A stretch of 64,000 nt of DNA from Dermacentor variabilis (GCF_050947875.1 NW_027460291.1:29697589-29761588); one strand, 5' to 3'; shown: positions 34,157 through 46,027, numbered from the stretch's first letter. A program made the numbers and translations. Notes: generated by a model not told the origin, from the letters alone.

Positions 34157-34575
34157 TCTGGGGAAGGTGCGACCTCGCGATACCGCCGACTACCTCGCCA
34201 CTACGCAGTGGAGCTGCCGACGACCGTCCCGTCGACATCGCGAGGCCGCTACGTGTCGTCGCAGCGCCGTCCATACACTGGCCCAGCCCGGGGACCACTC
34301 TGCGAGCCCGTATCCGGAAAACTAAAAGCAGCAACTGATAGAGGTGCGGTTGCTGTTCGTCGAACTGACGAAGATCTTCCGCCACCGACGAAGACGCCGA
34401 AGAGGCTATCTCGACGACATAACCATACGCCCCCGTCCCGACGAAATCTGGAAGCAAAGAATACGTCGACGAAAGACGACCTGACGATGCCACGTACCAG
34501 CCACAGGTCAACTCGATGCAGCCGTGATCCAACTCCAAGACCTAACTGCAACGCAAGACAAAGAACCAGCGACTA
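34157..34575 (+). pseudogene. gag N-terminal fragment of the recombined gypsy element
   Basis: The open frame reads SRYRRLPRHYAV, then RRTDEDLPPPTKTPKRLSRR and TPPSRRNLEAKNTS. This is a basic, proline-rich leader like that before the Gag core in arthropod gypsy elements. The Gag core itself and the zinc knuckle are absent. A frame change near 34520 precedes the join to integrase. Confidence 0.55.
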
Positions 34576-34915
34576 AGAGATTCTTGACGTCGCCACCTAT
34601 CTCCAGCGCGCCGAAGAAGCCCGATAGCTCGCCCGCCTACGGATAAAGAACCAGCAGCGTACCGGCAGCCAACACTACAACTTCCGACGATGCTACGTCG
34701 AGTACCAGCCCGACGACCGTGTTTGTTTGGAGCCCGATACGCCGACGAGAACTCCGTGAGAAACTATTGCGACGCTGTATCGGATCCTGCAAGATCATCC
34801 GACGTATTGGTGAACTGGACTATGAGGTGGTGCCAGACAGCATTTCGCATTCACAGCGGCGCCGCGCACGATCTGAAGTGGTCCACGTGGTGCGCCTTAA
34901 GCCCTTTTACCACTC
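34575..34915 (+). pseudogene. Integrase C-terminal end of the recombined gypsy element
   Basis: Reading EILDVATYLQRAEEAR, stop, LARLRIKNQQR, then YVEYQPDDRV, then after a frameshift VWSPIRRRELREKLLRR, IIRRIGELDYEVVPDS and EVVHVVRLKPFYH. This matches the C-terminal beta-barrel region of gypsy integrases (V-W-x-P, Y-E-V-V-P, V-x-R-L-K). The DDE core is missing. Confidence 0.75.
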
Positions 34916-35015
34916 TGACGAACTTCCTAATTGTGTTGTCATTGCTACGAGTGTTTTTGTTTATTACTTTCGTTTGTTTGCAGCATCGGGTCGATGCTCT
35001 TTAAGAGGAGGGTAT

Positions 35016-35415
35016 TGACACGTGTACTTGTTTATCTTTACAGAGCGACCACGTTTCACTGCCCAGCAAATGTTATCGCACAGCGCAGGACGTGCCTGCA
35101 TGTATCGGAAGTTTCCGGAATGTCATCGATGGTTCCATCCGCTGTCTGTAACCGAACCTTGTGTAATTTGATTGCATGTATGCGCAACGCGAATAGTCTT
35201 GAACTTTGTTGAAGACACGTGGGTCCCAGCGATTACTCTGGAACATTGGATGACTGATGTATAAAAGCCGACGCGCTTGATCCGCCGACCAGATTTTGAC
35301 GATCGCGGACTATGTTTGCCGCCGTTCTTTAAGTGTAGCCTGCTCTTGTGGGCACAGGTTCGCCCAACAAAAGTTAGTTTCGTCTACCACAGTATTGCTG
35401 TGTTCTTTCCACATG
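35016..35415 (+). repeat. 3' LTR, subfamily 2
   Basis: It starts TGACACGTGTACTTG after the polypurine tract, has a TATA box in GATGTATAAAAGCCGACG (about 35260) and R/U5 from AAGTGTAGCCTG. It matches the LTRs at 29389 and 44101. The 3' limit is approximate. Confidence 0.78.
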
Positions 35416-36879
35416 TCGTTATTCGCATAACACTTTCTTGCTATTTATTGCATCTGTTGTTTTTTATTTGATTTCTAAACAAAGAGAAATTTAACGCTTA
35501 TTTTGGTGTCTATTATTAACATATATGCTATGCAGCGCAAAAAAAAGAAATACATGGTCACTAGGTTTTCTGTCGCTCATAGCATTTAGACGGTTTCTAG
35601 CGGTCCTTAGAACGAACAATATTCGCCGCTTATTCGTTGGTCGTATGTCGGTAGACACGAGCCTGGTCTGTTTTCTCAAGGCTGCAAAAGCACTATTATT
35701 CACCCATGGGCATACAGTTTATTTTTCGCCTCTCAAATAATGCGACGGCTAAATTATCCAAAATTTGTGTGACGCCTTTCATAAACCTTGGTCTAGTGTT
35801 GGAAGCTCAAGCTTGTGCGCACTAGTTAAGGACTGCGTATCTTTAAGGCTAAATTACGTGATCGTCGGTGCCATTTACATATGATGCATCTACTTGTGGT
35901 GCTCGGCAAATATCTAGTTAGGCTCACTGACTTTTAATGCGGTACCAGGTTAAGGCTGACGGGGCTAAACTGAATTACCATATAAATAAAATAGCTAGAC
36001 CAGCTAAACTTTAGGAGACAAGCAACAAATGAAAGTGATCATGCCATTAAACTTTCGAGCTTGAATTCTGCAGTGGATTTAATGCTTACGCGTCCCACAG
36101 TAAACCTGCAAAGCTTGACTGCATTCGGTGTGTTGAAATATTTTTCTTTGCAAGTTTTACATCGTAGTTGAACCGTACAACACCATGCCAACACTGACTA
36201 TGTCGAAATGAAATCGCACCTCCATAACGGCTTCCTCGAAGTAAGCGAAGCCACTCTCGAAGGTGGTGCTTTACTAACTGCAAAAACCGAAAGCAACTGC
36301 AGGAGCCGCATATACGTCACGGTCTCTAAGCGACGGTTAGCCTTTTGCATGTTCGCTTTGGCGGCCAGGTCGATGTAGTCTCTGCAGGCGTCTTCTGGTT
36401 TCAGCTGTTTTTATAGCGCGAGTAAAAGAATTGCTGGCGCAATTCAACGACGCGCTCTTGCTTCGCCGTTGAGTGCCAGAGTATGCGGAGGAAGGCATTC
36501 TATGTGGTTTCAGACTCATCCGGAGCAGGCGTTACAGTGGTAGCCTCGAACCTCACAGACGTCACACAATCCATTCCAAAATGGCGGTCACTGTCGGAGC
36601 GAGGGGCATAAAGAAAGTGATTTCAAACTGAAATTTCAAATTAGGATGCCTGCGGAGAGCCCAGCTTTTTTCTTTTGTGTGTATGACCATATTGGTTTTT
36701 CTGCTCTGAATTTCAATGATGAACTGAAAATAGTGGGATGACCATGACTAGAACTTTTAAATTTCTACCTATAAAGGATGATGGAACACACCAACCAATT
36801 CGTTCAACCTACAGTATCGGAGATTGCCTAATCCTTAAGCAATAGGTTCAGTCGGCAAATTGTAAATGCAAAAAAATAA
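35416..36879. other. Unassigned
   Basis: No recognised domain. Minus-strand frames at 36519-36337 and 36283-36086 are rich in R, S and K and look like parts of one eroded coding sequence, but no family was recognised. Confidence 0.35.
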
Positions 36880-37111
36880 AATCTGGGGTTTTATGTGCGA
36901 GAATCACGGTATGATAAGACACGTAGTAGCGAGGGACTCCTGATAAATTTTTACCAGCTGGGATTCATTAACGTGCACGTAATTCAAAGTACTCGATTAT
37001 TATTTTTTTTTTGCATTTCGCCCTCATCGAAATGGATCCGTCGCGGCTGGGACCGAATTCGCGAGCTTGAGTTTAGCAGCGCAATGCCACATGCACTAAG
37101 CAAACACGGTG
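36880..37111 (-). mobile_element. Ruka-like SINE, near full length, diverged
   Basis: On the minus strand it has the head (CACCGTGTTTGCTTAGTGC), the GCATTTCG / TTTCGATGAGGGCGAAATG stem, a T-rich insertion, and the GTGATTCTCGCACATAAAACC end. Confidence 0.75.
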
Positions 37112-38030
37112 AGTAACTTGAAAACTTTCAGAGCATTGTTAACGTATCCATTTGCATTCACCTGAATAAGAGTTCTCAAAATGATACCTTCTCTACAATA
37201 AAGCTTGACATTCGTTAATGTAGTGATTCGTTTCGCTTTAGACGAAGCTTATTCAAGGTAAGAAAAACTCTCAAATCGCTGCAACATCTCTCGGCAGATT
37301 AATCGATAAATTAATTGATTAATTCAGCAATGGATTGAATTTAAAGTTTCGAAGCAACGCGTCCGTTACGAGACGTGACATTAGACAGTTCCAGACTATC
37401 TTTTGCAACATCGATGTCGTGCGAGGCCCTTAAATATAAGTGCACGAGCTTTGTTTCATTCTGACAGAAATCACCAGTCGAGGCATTGTTTTCACCAACA
37501 GTACGCCATAATCAGAGAAAGAACATCAAACTATGGTCATCGAGCTTTTATGGGTTAGTCAGAAGTGGAAAATATGGAACGCGAGAAAGAACGTTTTCAG
37601 AGTTCAGAGCGATGCTAGTGGCAGAATTTCTTGTGGTAAGCTGGTTATAATATAACTTTAGCGCAAAAAATTAGGCTCTCCTCAGTTGGATGGTGATTTC
37701 AGGCATGCTGATACATGGTCTTCGCGACATCTGATGCAGTTCACGTACGTGAGGTCGAATTCCTAAAGTTGAAAAACTCTGCTACCCTGTGAAACCAAGT
37801 TCAGCGCTAGCGATATCACGACAAAATGGAAAGGATAAGATCCACTAAATACCTTCGCCGCAGGAAGGAAGCACGCTGGGCCGCTGCACTAGGCTTCAGA
37901 AAATACAGATTTCTAGGACAGCCGTCAAGGCAGCACTAATCTATTGGCCTGGATAAATGTGGCCTATTGTTTCACGAGCAGTTCGTTGATTGTGCAGTAT
38001 TGATAAGGCTGTCATGGTGATGTTTCCTCA
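37112..38030. other. Nothing recognised
   Basis: No gene or repeat family identified. Short frames only. Confidence 0.4.
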
Positions 38031-38265
38031 CTCGCCGTTATGGCTTAGTTGCTGTTGTGTTGGGTTCCTAAGCACGAGGTGGCGCGATTGAATACCGGCC
38101 ACAGCGGCCGCATTTAGATGGTGCGAAATGCGAAAACACGCGTGTACTTGGATTAAGGTGCACGTGAAAAAAACCAGGTGATCCAAATTTCCGGAGTACC
38201 CCACTACGGCGTGCCTCATTATCCAATCGTGGTTTTGGCACGTAAAAACACGTAATTTAATTTCT
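38031..38265 (+). mobile_element. Ruka-like SINE, near full length
   Basis: Head TCGCCGTTATGGCTTAGTTGC, degraded B box GCGCGATTGAATACC, body GGCCGCATTTAGATGG, GCGTGTACTTGGATTAAGG and CGTGGTTTTGGCACGTAAAA. No clear target duplication was seen. Confidence 0.85.
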
Positions 38266-38856
38266 TACATTTCGTCACGCATTATTTTTGCGAAGAATAT
38301 CGCTGAAGATCGATACTCAGATGCAAAGTATCAGATATCTACGAGTACCTTTCCGCGACACGGGTATGGAGCCGGTACGGTTGGCCAAACGCTTGGGCTG
38401 AAATTTCCCCTCCGCTTTGGTAGCCGCATGATGCCAACCTCATGCGCAAGTATCGATGAAGCTTAAAGTGAACGAAGCTCAGATTAGAAGACATGTAGGC
38501 CTATAACTACAGACGTGCATCGTTTGAATATTTAGGAACCGAGTCATAGCTCAAGTTTGACGAAGCCTGTCATAGCTGGACAGCGCGTGCTGAATTCGGT
38601 GCATAGTACAACGCCTAACTTATAGCAGCGTGTTCAGTTCACTTCTTCGCTATTCTTACCTTGTCGAATCTTATAAACATTATTATGAAAGATATACAAT
38701 GTTCACTTTGCTTAAAAAAACGCGACGGAACCCATGTCACGATGTTTGTCGACGAGGGTAATGCTCTCGCAATAAATCAATATAGCGACAAAGGCGATTG
38801 CCACCGTCGAAACCAGTTCCCATCATCGAGAACAGTCGGTTAGGAGGGAGCCATAG
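38266..38856. other. Nothing recognised
   Basis: No gene or known repeat identified. Confidence 0.4.
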
Positions 38857-38997
38857 TGAGGGAGCCCGGACTAATTTCGACCGCCTGGGTTTTTTGATGC
38901 GGCCCGCAGCACAATACACGAGTGCTTTTGCCTTCCGCCCCCATCAGAATGCAGGCACCGCGGTCAAGAATCGAACCCGTCACCCCCATCGGACATA
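38857..38997 (-). mobile_element. Ruka-like SINE, partial and strongly diverged
   Basis: On the minus strand the order is GGGTTCGATTCTTGACCGCG, then ATTCTGATGGGGGCGGAAG, then AAAAACCCAGGCGGTCGAAA. This is head to middle of the SINE. The 3' third is missing. Confidence 0.6.
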
Positions 38998-40411
38998 GTG
39001 GGAAAGGTGGGGAGGAACTGTGCGTTTTGGTTGACGCAGAAAGGTAGAAGGTTGTTTTACTTGAGTGAGAAATTACTAACTTTAAAGACGGAGACGCTTC
39101 ACACGGACATCAGACGATTTATGCTTAATATGAACTGCCCAATATGGAGCGGTAACTGCACGGGAACAACACTGACACAAGCAAAAACTACTCAAGGCGC
39201 ACGCGCGTCGAGTACCTTTGGATGAAGTGGTCCATCTGATCTTTTTGAAAGAGAGCGAATGTGGTTAGTCATTATTACGCTGCCCTTCAAATCCGGTTTT
39301 GTTGCTTTAACTACACTAGTTTTCGGGATTTTACTGGGACACTACTCACATGGCACAAAGCTGCCACGCATATATTAGCAACATTTGAAAGGAATGTGAA
39401 CACCGGAAAGCAGAGTGAGGGAAAGGTATATAGGCAATCAGAGGCAAGCAAAGGAAAAAAAGAAATAAAAATAGAAAGGACCAGAAGACAGATAAAGCTG
39501 GGAAGTTAATGGATATACATCGACAGAAGAGGAGTTTATAAGAATTTTGGACGAAAAATATTGAATCACACGGACAGGCAATGTTAACAAGTTAAAGTCG
39601 CTCTGGTGCAGCATGATAAGCTGTGGCATTCTTTTGTTGCATTTTTTTTCCCTCGCTGTGAATTATAGAACCTCAGTGTAGAGCAGAGAATGCATGGTCT
39701 AAATGAATTTCAAGATGAGGCCACATCCATAGTGTCTAGAGGTCACTTCATATACCACATAAAAATGGTCATAAAAGATCGCCCCTTGTAAAAACCAAGG
39801 ACAGGATAGGAGAGCAACGACATTAAACGGCATAAATTGTAAGCCACGTAAAAATCATTCATTTAACAGTAAAATTTTGAAACTACGTACGGGAAATACG
39901 GGGGCCATTGTTAAAAGTGATGTTGCCGAATGACTGCCACATAATGTATGTTGCAACTCGGAAATTGAGCTTGAAACCTGTTAAGAATAAACAGCGATTA
40001 TGGCTTTACTTCACTTGACAATAAACATTGAATTTAAGCATTTCTTCATTTGGCCGAAGAACAAAGCGGAAGCGAAGTTGGCGCACCGTAAATGCACGCA
40101 AAATTGCCGCGCGACTGATCACTCGACGAACTTTGCGTGTATTCGCGGGCTCTTTCATGCTCGTAAAAACATTTTTATGTATTACGTATTGATGAACAGA
40201 AAGCTGTATCACGAGTTTTTAATGTTGCTCTACAATTTTCTCATTGACACTTTTAATTTAATTATATTACTGAAGTTGGCTAATTAATTAGGACTATCTC
40301 ATTAGGCGGAATGAAAAAGTAACCTGAGCATCTCCAAGCGAGTGCAGACATTACCTTGGTTCTGTCCAGCTACGTGGCTTTCGCATAGTTTTAAACTCTG
40401 GCTAAAGTTAG
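38998..40411. other. Nothing recognised
   Basis: AT-rich, with an A-rich stretch near 39450-39480. No gene, RNA or repeat family identified. Confidence 0.4.
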
Positions 40412-40549
40412 AGCCCCCGTGTACTTATATTTAAGTGCACGTTAAAGAACCCCAGGTGGTCCAAATTTCCGGAGTCCCCCACTACGGCGTGCATCTATTC
40501 AGATCGTGGTTTTGGCACGTAAAACCACATGATTTAATTATTTTTTTTT
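40412..40549 (+). mobile_element. Ruka-like SINE, 5'-truncated
   Basis: Only the 3' part is present: CCGTGTACTTATATTTAAGTG, AAAGAACCCCAGGTGGTCC, GGAGTCCCCCACTACGGCG and GTGGTTTTGGCACGTAAAAC, ending in a T-rich tail. Confidence 0.85.
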
Positions 40550-40783
40550 GTAGAAGGAAGCACACTAATCCAAACGCCCTTCTTGATTGATGTCAGCTAT
40601 TGGCCAATAGCAGCTGCATATGGCCATCTGCTATACGACGAAATATAGCAGCCCGAAAAGAGTGAGGAGAAGGCTTCTGTTGAAATGAGCTTTCGAGAGA
40701 AAGGCGACTTCGGGCGCTCCGCTTGCGAGCTCTACGCGGCGTGCGCGACTGCAAAATTTGGCGGAAATGTTCACAGCAGCGTA

Positions 40784-41010
40784 ACTGCCGTGGTTGCTTT
40801 CGCATCGCGCTGCGAAGGGCGAAGTCACGGGATCGAATCCTGGCTGCAACGGCCGCATTTCGATGGGGGCGAAATGCAAAAACACCGGTCTACCGTGCAT
40901 TGGGTGCACGTTAAGGAAGCCCAGGTAGTCGAAATTATTCCGGAGTCCCTCACTATGGCCTGCCTCAAAGTAAGCTCATGGTTTTGACACGTGCAGTTTC
41001 AGAATTCTTT
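40784..41010 (+). mobile_element. Ruka-like SINE, near full length
   Basis: Head TGCCGTGGTTGC, B box GGGATCGAATCCTGGC, then GGCCGCATTTCGATGGGGGC and TTTTGACACGTG. It lies 234 bp after another copy in the same orientation. Confidence 0.83.
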
Positions 41011-42914
41011 TCCCCAGCAGCGTATGCTATCCGCCGACTCTTCTTTTCACCGAGCCTGAGGCAGGTTCAGAAATCATTTAAAACAAACTTCACATGTCGA
41101 TGACAAAAGCCTGGCAATGACAAATTTCGGTAAATGGGATGGGGGTGGGGAAAGGGGGAATGCTAGGCATCGCGTAGTAGGCGCCTATAGTTGAAATTGA
41201 GAGGAAGAAGCCGGCAGGACATACAGTGCGTAAAGCAGATAACCCGTGGAGAGTAAGGGCGACAGAACGCTTGTAAACTGCAGGGAAACAATTCCGCGCC
41301 AGAAGATTAGACGTTAAGTTGAAATTATAAAATTAGTAGGCATATGCGGCGCTGTCGCCTGGCGCAAGACAGAGGAACGACGAATATGTGAACGTGGATG
41401 GGAACGTGGAATTTAATGACGGCAATGTGTCACATATGCGCCTGCTACATTTTGTTCGTTTTTTGGTGTTCGTGTTCTTTTCGGCGCGAAGGTGCATGAC
41501 TGAAGCAATACGGCGCGCAAGATCTAGAAAACAGGAATGCAATGAAGTGGAACTCTCTACAAGCACTTTTGGCCAGATGACAGGGACCAATAAGAGTCTA
41601 TCGGGCCTCTCGAGTGCGCAGAAAGCGACGTTTACCGAAGCCGCGTGAGATAAGCACGTGGCTAACAGTCACACGATTAAATGCACCCTTAAGATAAGGA
41701 ACCTAGCTGAGGAAAGGAAATCAATAATGAGCGCTACGCCGCGTACGCGCCGACCGTGAAAGGAAATAATATTGCGCGAGATTGTGCCGAGGATTGTAGA
41801 GCGCAGCTCTTAATAGCCCGTTCCTGCGGTGAGCGGCGGCGTAATCGAGCGAACGCGCACAACAGCGGAGGACGAAATAGAAAATGTAGAACAATAGAGA
41901 AAGTCCCTCAACAAGAGCGGACACTCCCATAGAGCCTGCAGCGGCCCAATTCACTGTAGCGCACCAAGCGGATGGGATTAACTCCTTATTATTACGGTTA
42001 TGGTTTAGGGCGCGCGCGTTTTGGACGCTAGTAGCGGGCCCGCGTTGCGGCGGCTGCTCTACTCGGCGCCTTTTTTTTTTTTTTTTGCTTTTGCTGCTCA
42101 CTCGCGCGGTCTTAGTGCGAATCGTTAAATTAAAAGGATTGCGAACGATCTTTACAAGCCTCCATCGAATCTGTACCACATGGCATTTCATAAAGTAGAC
42201 GCAAGACGCCTCGAGGAAATGTTTATTTCGCTCTAATTATGTAAATGCTCGTTCCGAAATTTTTGTGCGTTCATCCAATGTTGTGGCGCCAGGTAAGCAG
42301 CAGCAGTACTCGTACGAAGCTCCACCGAATGGCATCAGCTGAAAAAAATTACAAGCAGTGTCATTTTGGTGCTTAGACCTTATAGGAATAGCGCATGTAG
42401 AGGCTAAGCGTGCGAGAGTAGGGAATGGGCGGCACTACAAACCAAAGCAATTCGCTTCTACGTACACATGGCGTAGAAAATACCTGACTCGTCCCAAGCA
42501 ATACCATGAAATATGAAACCATCTGATTTGCCAAGCATACCCCGTTCCCTGACATTATTTCCTACACTTTAAGAACACAAACACACAATCGACTGCGCGT
42601 TTCCGAAAGAGCTTGACCTCATCCGACGCGATGGTGAGCTACACACACAGAAGTGACGACAACACTGGGTCTCAGCCAGACCATGTTAGATGCTAGAAAA
42701 ATTCCTTCTACTCGCACTCAAATGCGTGGGTGCAAAGCCTGTTTGTAGTCGTTCAGAAGACAGAATTTTCGAGTTCTTGATCTTTGAGCTTCTCGGCGTT
42801 ATCTTTTGCGCGTTCTGCCGGCGCAAGCAGCACACTCCAGTTATATCACTCCTGCCAATCTGTCTTAACGTTTTCGCAAGGTGAGTCCCGAAAAGAAGTA
42901 TGCGTTGATGCGGG
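41011..42914. other. Unassigned; GC-rich island and poly-T
   Basis: A CG-rich stretch with GGGCGCGCGCG and AGCGGGCCCGCG (about 42008-42045) precedes a run of 16 T (about 42070-42086). A 156-codon minus-strand frame spans it but owes its KKKKK run to the poly-T and shows no domain. No gene is called. Confidence 0.4.
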
Positions 42915-43520
42915 GACAGAAAAATCGTCACAATATTGCCCCATTGAGATTCAGTACATGCCTAACTTACATTCTCACCACGACCGAGCTGCTTTTCGCC
43001 CACAGAGTGACAACGCCAGGTGCGGTAGGCGTACCTCAAAAGTATCCCGAAAAAGTAAGTAACGAAAGTACAATAATATTGGGAGTCAGAAAATGCGTCA
43101 CGAACTTGATTTAGCAGACGCAAAACTAACTGCGTTACACGGGCGAGCTGCTTTTCGCTAACTGCGTGGCAAAGCCGGATCCGGCGAGCGTGCCTCAAAT
43201 GTATCCCAAAAAGTAACGAAATTAATTATAATAATATTGGGGGACCGAGATGCGTCACGAACTTGTCCCAGTAAGATTCAGTAGACGCGAAACTAAGTGC
43301 GTTACGAAACCGGTTGTGGCGAGCCTGCCCAAAAGCTACCGAAAAAATTGAAATAATGTTTGGCCTCATAGAAAGCGTCGTAAACATCTCGCAGTACGAG
43401 CCATTAGCTCACATTAGGTACGCCAGGACGGCCAAGCTGCTTGTCGATAACGGCGTCACAAGTCTTGGTTCCGTGCCGTAGAAGGCTAAATTGCTTGAAA
43501 TGCGTCACAGACTGTCAAAC
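42915..43520. repeat. Degenerate satellite-like tandem array
   Basis: A unit containing GCGTCACGAACTTG, GATTCAGTAGACGC, GAGCTGCTTTTCGC and ATAATATTGGGGG recurs. The GCGTCAC-type anchor starts at about 42925, 43095, 43252, 43375 and 43502, so periods run from 170 to 123 bp. Shorter units lack internal parts such as the GAGCTGCTTTTCGC block. No coding function is apparent. Confidence 0.75.
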
Positions 43521-44100
43521 AATATTTCTCACCTAGCCGTAGTCCAATAGTGCAGTGGCGCCATGCCGAAGTGCACAAGGAATGCGAGAATACGCCGGGA
43601 GCCCAACAAACAGGCTACGTCCAAAAGAAACGGTCGCGTAACAGGCCAACTTCACAAACACAGCCGGCCTCGCTCGCTTCGGCGGCGTGTCTGGCGCATG
43701 AGGCATGCGTATGGAGCGTCTAGCGTGCTATTAGCTTGCTGCCAGGTAACGCAGGAAAATAAATCGCAACGTATAAATTCATTTATACGTAAAACTTTTC
43801 AGTTTAAGCGGGAAAGAATAAAAAGGAACAAAACATTGTCTATGCTAATTTCACATTCTTTTTGCATTGATGCTCGCGTCAGCTAACGGATGCGATTAAC
43901 ACTAAGCGTAACGTTTTTCCTGTTGCTAGTTTTTGCCGACTGTTACCTGCTGTTGAATTTGTCTGTGGTAGTAGTGCCTGGCGCACCGCACCGTGGTGCT
44001 GCACCCGACGTGTTCTACGACGATTGCTACGAGATGGTGCCAGAGTACCACGTGTCGTCTGCTCAATTCCATATTTTAATTCGGTCACTGCTTTTCATGG
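43521..44100. other. Unassigned
   Basis: Two plus-strand frames (43563-43886, 43890-44105) lack recognised domains. The text CYEMVPEY just before the LTR at 44101 faintly resembles the Y-E-V-V-P box of gypsy integrase, which would suit its position, but this is weak. Confidence 0.3.
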
Positions 44101-44500
44101 GCTAACAAATGTTAAACGCTAACCCTGGACGCACGACGGCCTGCATTTATCAGAAGAATCTCGAATGCTGTCCATAGTTGTATCCGTTGGCTGTTGTAAC
44201 CAAAGCTTTTCGTAATCTGACAGTATGCGCGACGCGAATTGCGTAGTACTTTCCGGAAGCCACGTAGGCACCAACGATTACTCTGGAAGCTTCGACGAGT
44301 CATGTATAAAAGCCGAAGCGCTTTACCCGCAGTTGAGATTTTCGACTATCGCTGGTTCTGCTCACCGCTATCCTTGTGCTTGAGTGTTACTTGTTTCGCG
44401 ACGGTTCCCTTCGTTTGCAACGGGCCACACGAGACAGATTGTCCACGCCAGCCAATAAATCGCGAAATTGAAACACCTATAAGCTGCGCTCAAATTTTGC
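44101..44500 (+). mobile_element. Gypsy LTR of subfamily 2, 5'-truncated
   Basis: It aligns to the LTR at 35016 from the AGCAAATGTTATCGCA region onward, sharing GCGCGACGCGAATTGCGTAG, GATTACTCTGGAAGCTTCGA, and the TATA box TGTATAAAAGCCGAAGCGC (about 44302). An AATAAATCG poly-A signal lies near 44455. No element body was found on either side, so it may be a solo-LTR remnant. Confidence 0.65.
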
Positions 44501-44783
44501 ATTAAGGAGTATCGCAATCATCGCAGAATTTTTTTTAGAAAGAGATTCCTTTGCAATTGACATGCACAAGGCAATCTAGTGAGTGAGAACTTCACTTATG
44601 TCGCGATGGCACACTGACCCAGATGGAATGATATTCTAGCAAATTTCTTTTGTAGTCTCTCAATTGCTCGTGCTCTGTGTACAATCAGCGGATCACAGGC
44701 CTATATGCCCGCTAATTAGGCTGTGGTGTGGACAATGCAAAATTATTTATTGATTAAATCCTGCAGTTTAACACCCCGAAGCT

Positions 44784-44814
44784 TATGTCGTCGCTCTATA
44801 TGAGCGACGACATA
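44784..44814. repeat. Perfect 13 bp inverted repeat with 5 bp spacer
   Basis: The arms TATGTCGTCGCTC and GAGCGACGACATA are exact reverse complements around TATAT. The right arm overlaps the left SINE fragment that precedes the TTAA transposon. Confidence 0.9.
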
Positions 44815-44857
44815 GCGGAGGGCGGTGGTATAAATTTGGCCACTTAGGACTCTTTAA
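44802..44857 (-). mobile_element. Ruka-like SINE, left piece of a split copy
   Basis: The sequence from ATAGCGGAGGGCGGTGG to CACTTAGGACTCTTTAA corresponds, on the minus strand, to the SINE body segment around the CCCCAGGTGGTC box. It stops at TTAA, where the transposon begins. The rest resumes at 46881. Confidence 0.6.
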
Positions 44858-45155
44858 AGGGAAGCTGAAACACTTTTCGAAAAAAAAATGAGTTCTCTGC
44901 GGCATTCTACAGTTTTGAGTTCCCTGAACACGAATATCTGGTTCAAAAATGACGGAAACAAACCCAAGCGGCTGTTTTTTCATAAAAACGCGCACCAGCG
45001 CCTCAGGGCATCGCACGAACGCCGCTGTTGCCCGTGATTGGTCGGGGCCGCTGTGACGTCATTCGCGGCAGTCGCCGGTCGGCGCTGCCGTTTCAGAGCA
45101 TAGCATGGCGTAGCACGCTGTTCTGTTCTGGCTTCATAGCTGAGTTGTAAGCATT

Positions 45156-45310
45156 ATGGAACGTTCTCGCTGTCTCGGACAGCTTGTATTTTCGCCGTAC
45201 ATGTTCGAACCGACAGCCGATACAGAAAACGATGGCGGCAACGATGATGTTGAGTGTGCCAACAGCGAGAGCGATGTGTGCACCTTCTCGCGCGTTGGAA
45301 ATCTTAGCTG
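45156..45310 (+). CDS. Candidate first exon in the TTAA transposon
   Basis: ATG at 45156 opens 51 codons: MERSRCLGQLVFSPYMFEPT, then an acidic D/E/S-rich stretch, then SRVGNL. The frame meets a stop at 45312, but a consensus donor (CTG|GTAGGT) stands at 45311, just before it. This arrangement resembles, from memory, the start of P2X7-like (cysteine-rich intracellular-domain) proteins that are repeated many times in tick genomes. No cysteine-rich second exon was found in this copy, so the gene is either deleted or the reading is wrong. The CpG-rich region upstream (about 45000-45100) could be its promoter. Confidence 0.4.
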
Positions 45311-46027
45311 GTAGGTATGTTTTTTTTTTCATGTAGCTGCACGTTCCAATGACGGGACAAAAAATGAGCTAAAGTGTCACTGAGAACATGCTGCTGGAAG
45401 AATGCCGAAGCTCTAACTTCTCATTAGATTGTAAACACGGGTGCAATTCCGCGATGTCAAGCACCTTGCCGCTGCTTGTCTAAAGTCCCGTGGTTTTTTG
45501 AGTGTTGATACACGATCGCGAACATAAGTGCCGCGTTTCAAAGCGCGCACATGCAATGCTGGGAGGTACAGTCATGGAAGTTGCTTATCTTACACATCCA
45601 GAGATGGCCAGAGGTATTATATGTGCGATATTCATACTATGGTTCGACGACTTTGCGATTGTGGCTCGATCAAGAATCGGTATGCGTGCTCCATGCTAGT
45701 GTTGACATAAAGATATTAGGCAGTTTTAGCACCGCCGTGTGGTAAACACGATAACTGCAACTGTACGTCGAATGTCACTAGGCAAGCCTATACTCCATTT
45801 CGTACCTCAGGTGCAACGCTGTAGAAGCTGCGCACGAAGTCCGGTCACCAAAATTTATTACTGCGCGCGTTCCCGTCTATGCTTCGCAGCGTGCCAGCGG
45901 CGTTTGCTCGCGCGAGCATGCACGTGAAGCTGCCGCGACGGGCTGCAATTAAAAAATGCCGAAAAGAAAATTGATTTAAAAGAACGTGTTAGCAGCCGTA
46001 TAAGTACACGGATTATTTCTATGGGTA

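Larger units (their letters stand above)
33878..35415 (+). mobile_element. Recombined, internally deleted Ty3/gypsy element
   Basis: A 5' LTR (33878-34156) is followed by a gag start, then directly by the last part of integrase, a polypurine tract (TTAAGAGGAGGGTAT) and a 3' LTR from 35016. Protease, RT, RNase H and most of integrase are missing. The two LTRs share R and U5 (from GTGTAGCCTG onward) but their U3 parts are unrelated. In a normal provirus both U3 copies derive from one template, so this is most simply a deletion by recombination between two gypsy subfamilies. Confidence 0.75.

Noticed and set aside
34134..34551. Minus-strand frames of 134 and 100 codons
   Set aside because: They are shadows of the plus-strand gag leader of the recombined gypsy element.
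41721..42191. A 156-codon minus-strand frame
   Set aside because: Its lysine run comes from a poly-T tract and no domain or splice context supports it.
44020..44105. A gypsy integrase tail before the LTR at 44101
   Set aside because: Only a short CYEMVPEY match supports it, which is too little.
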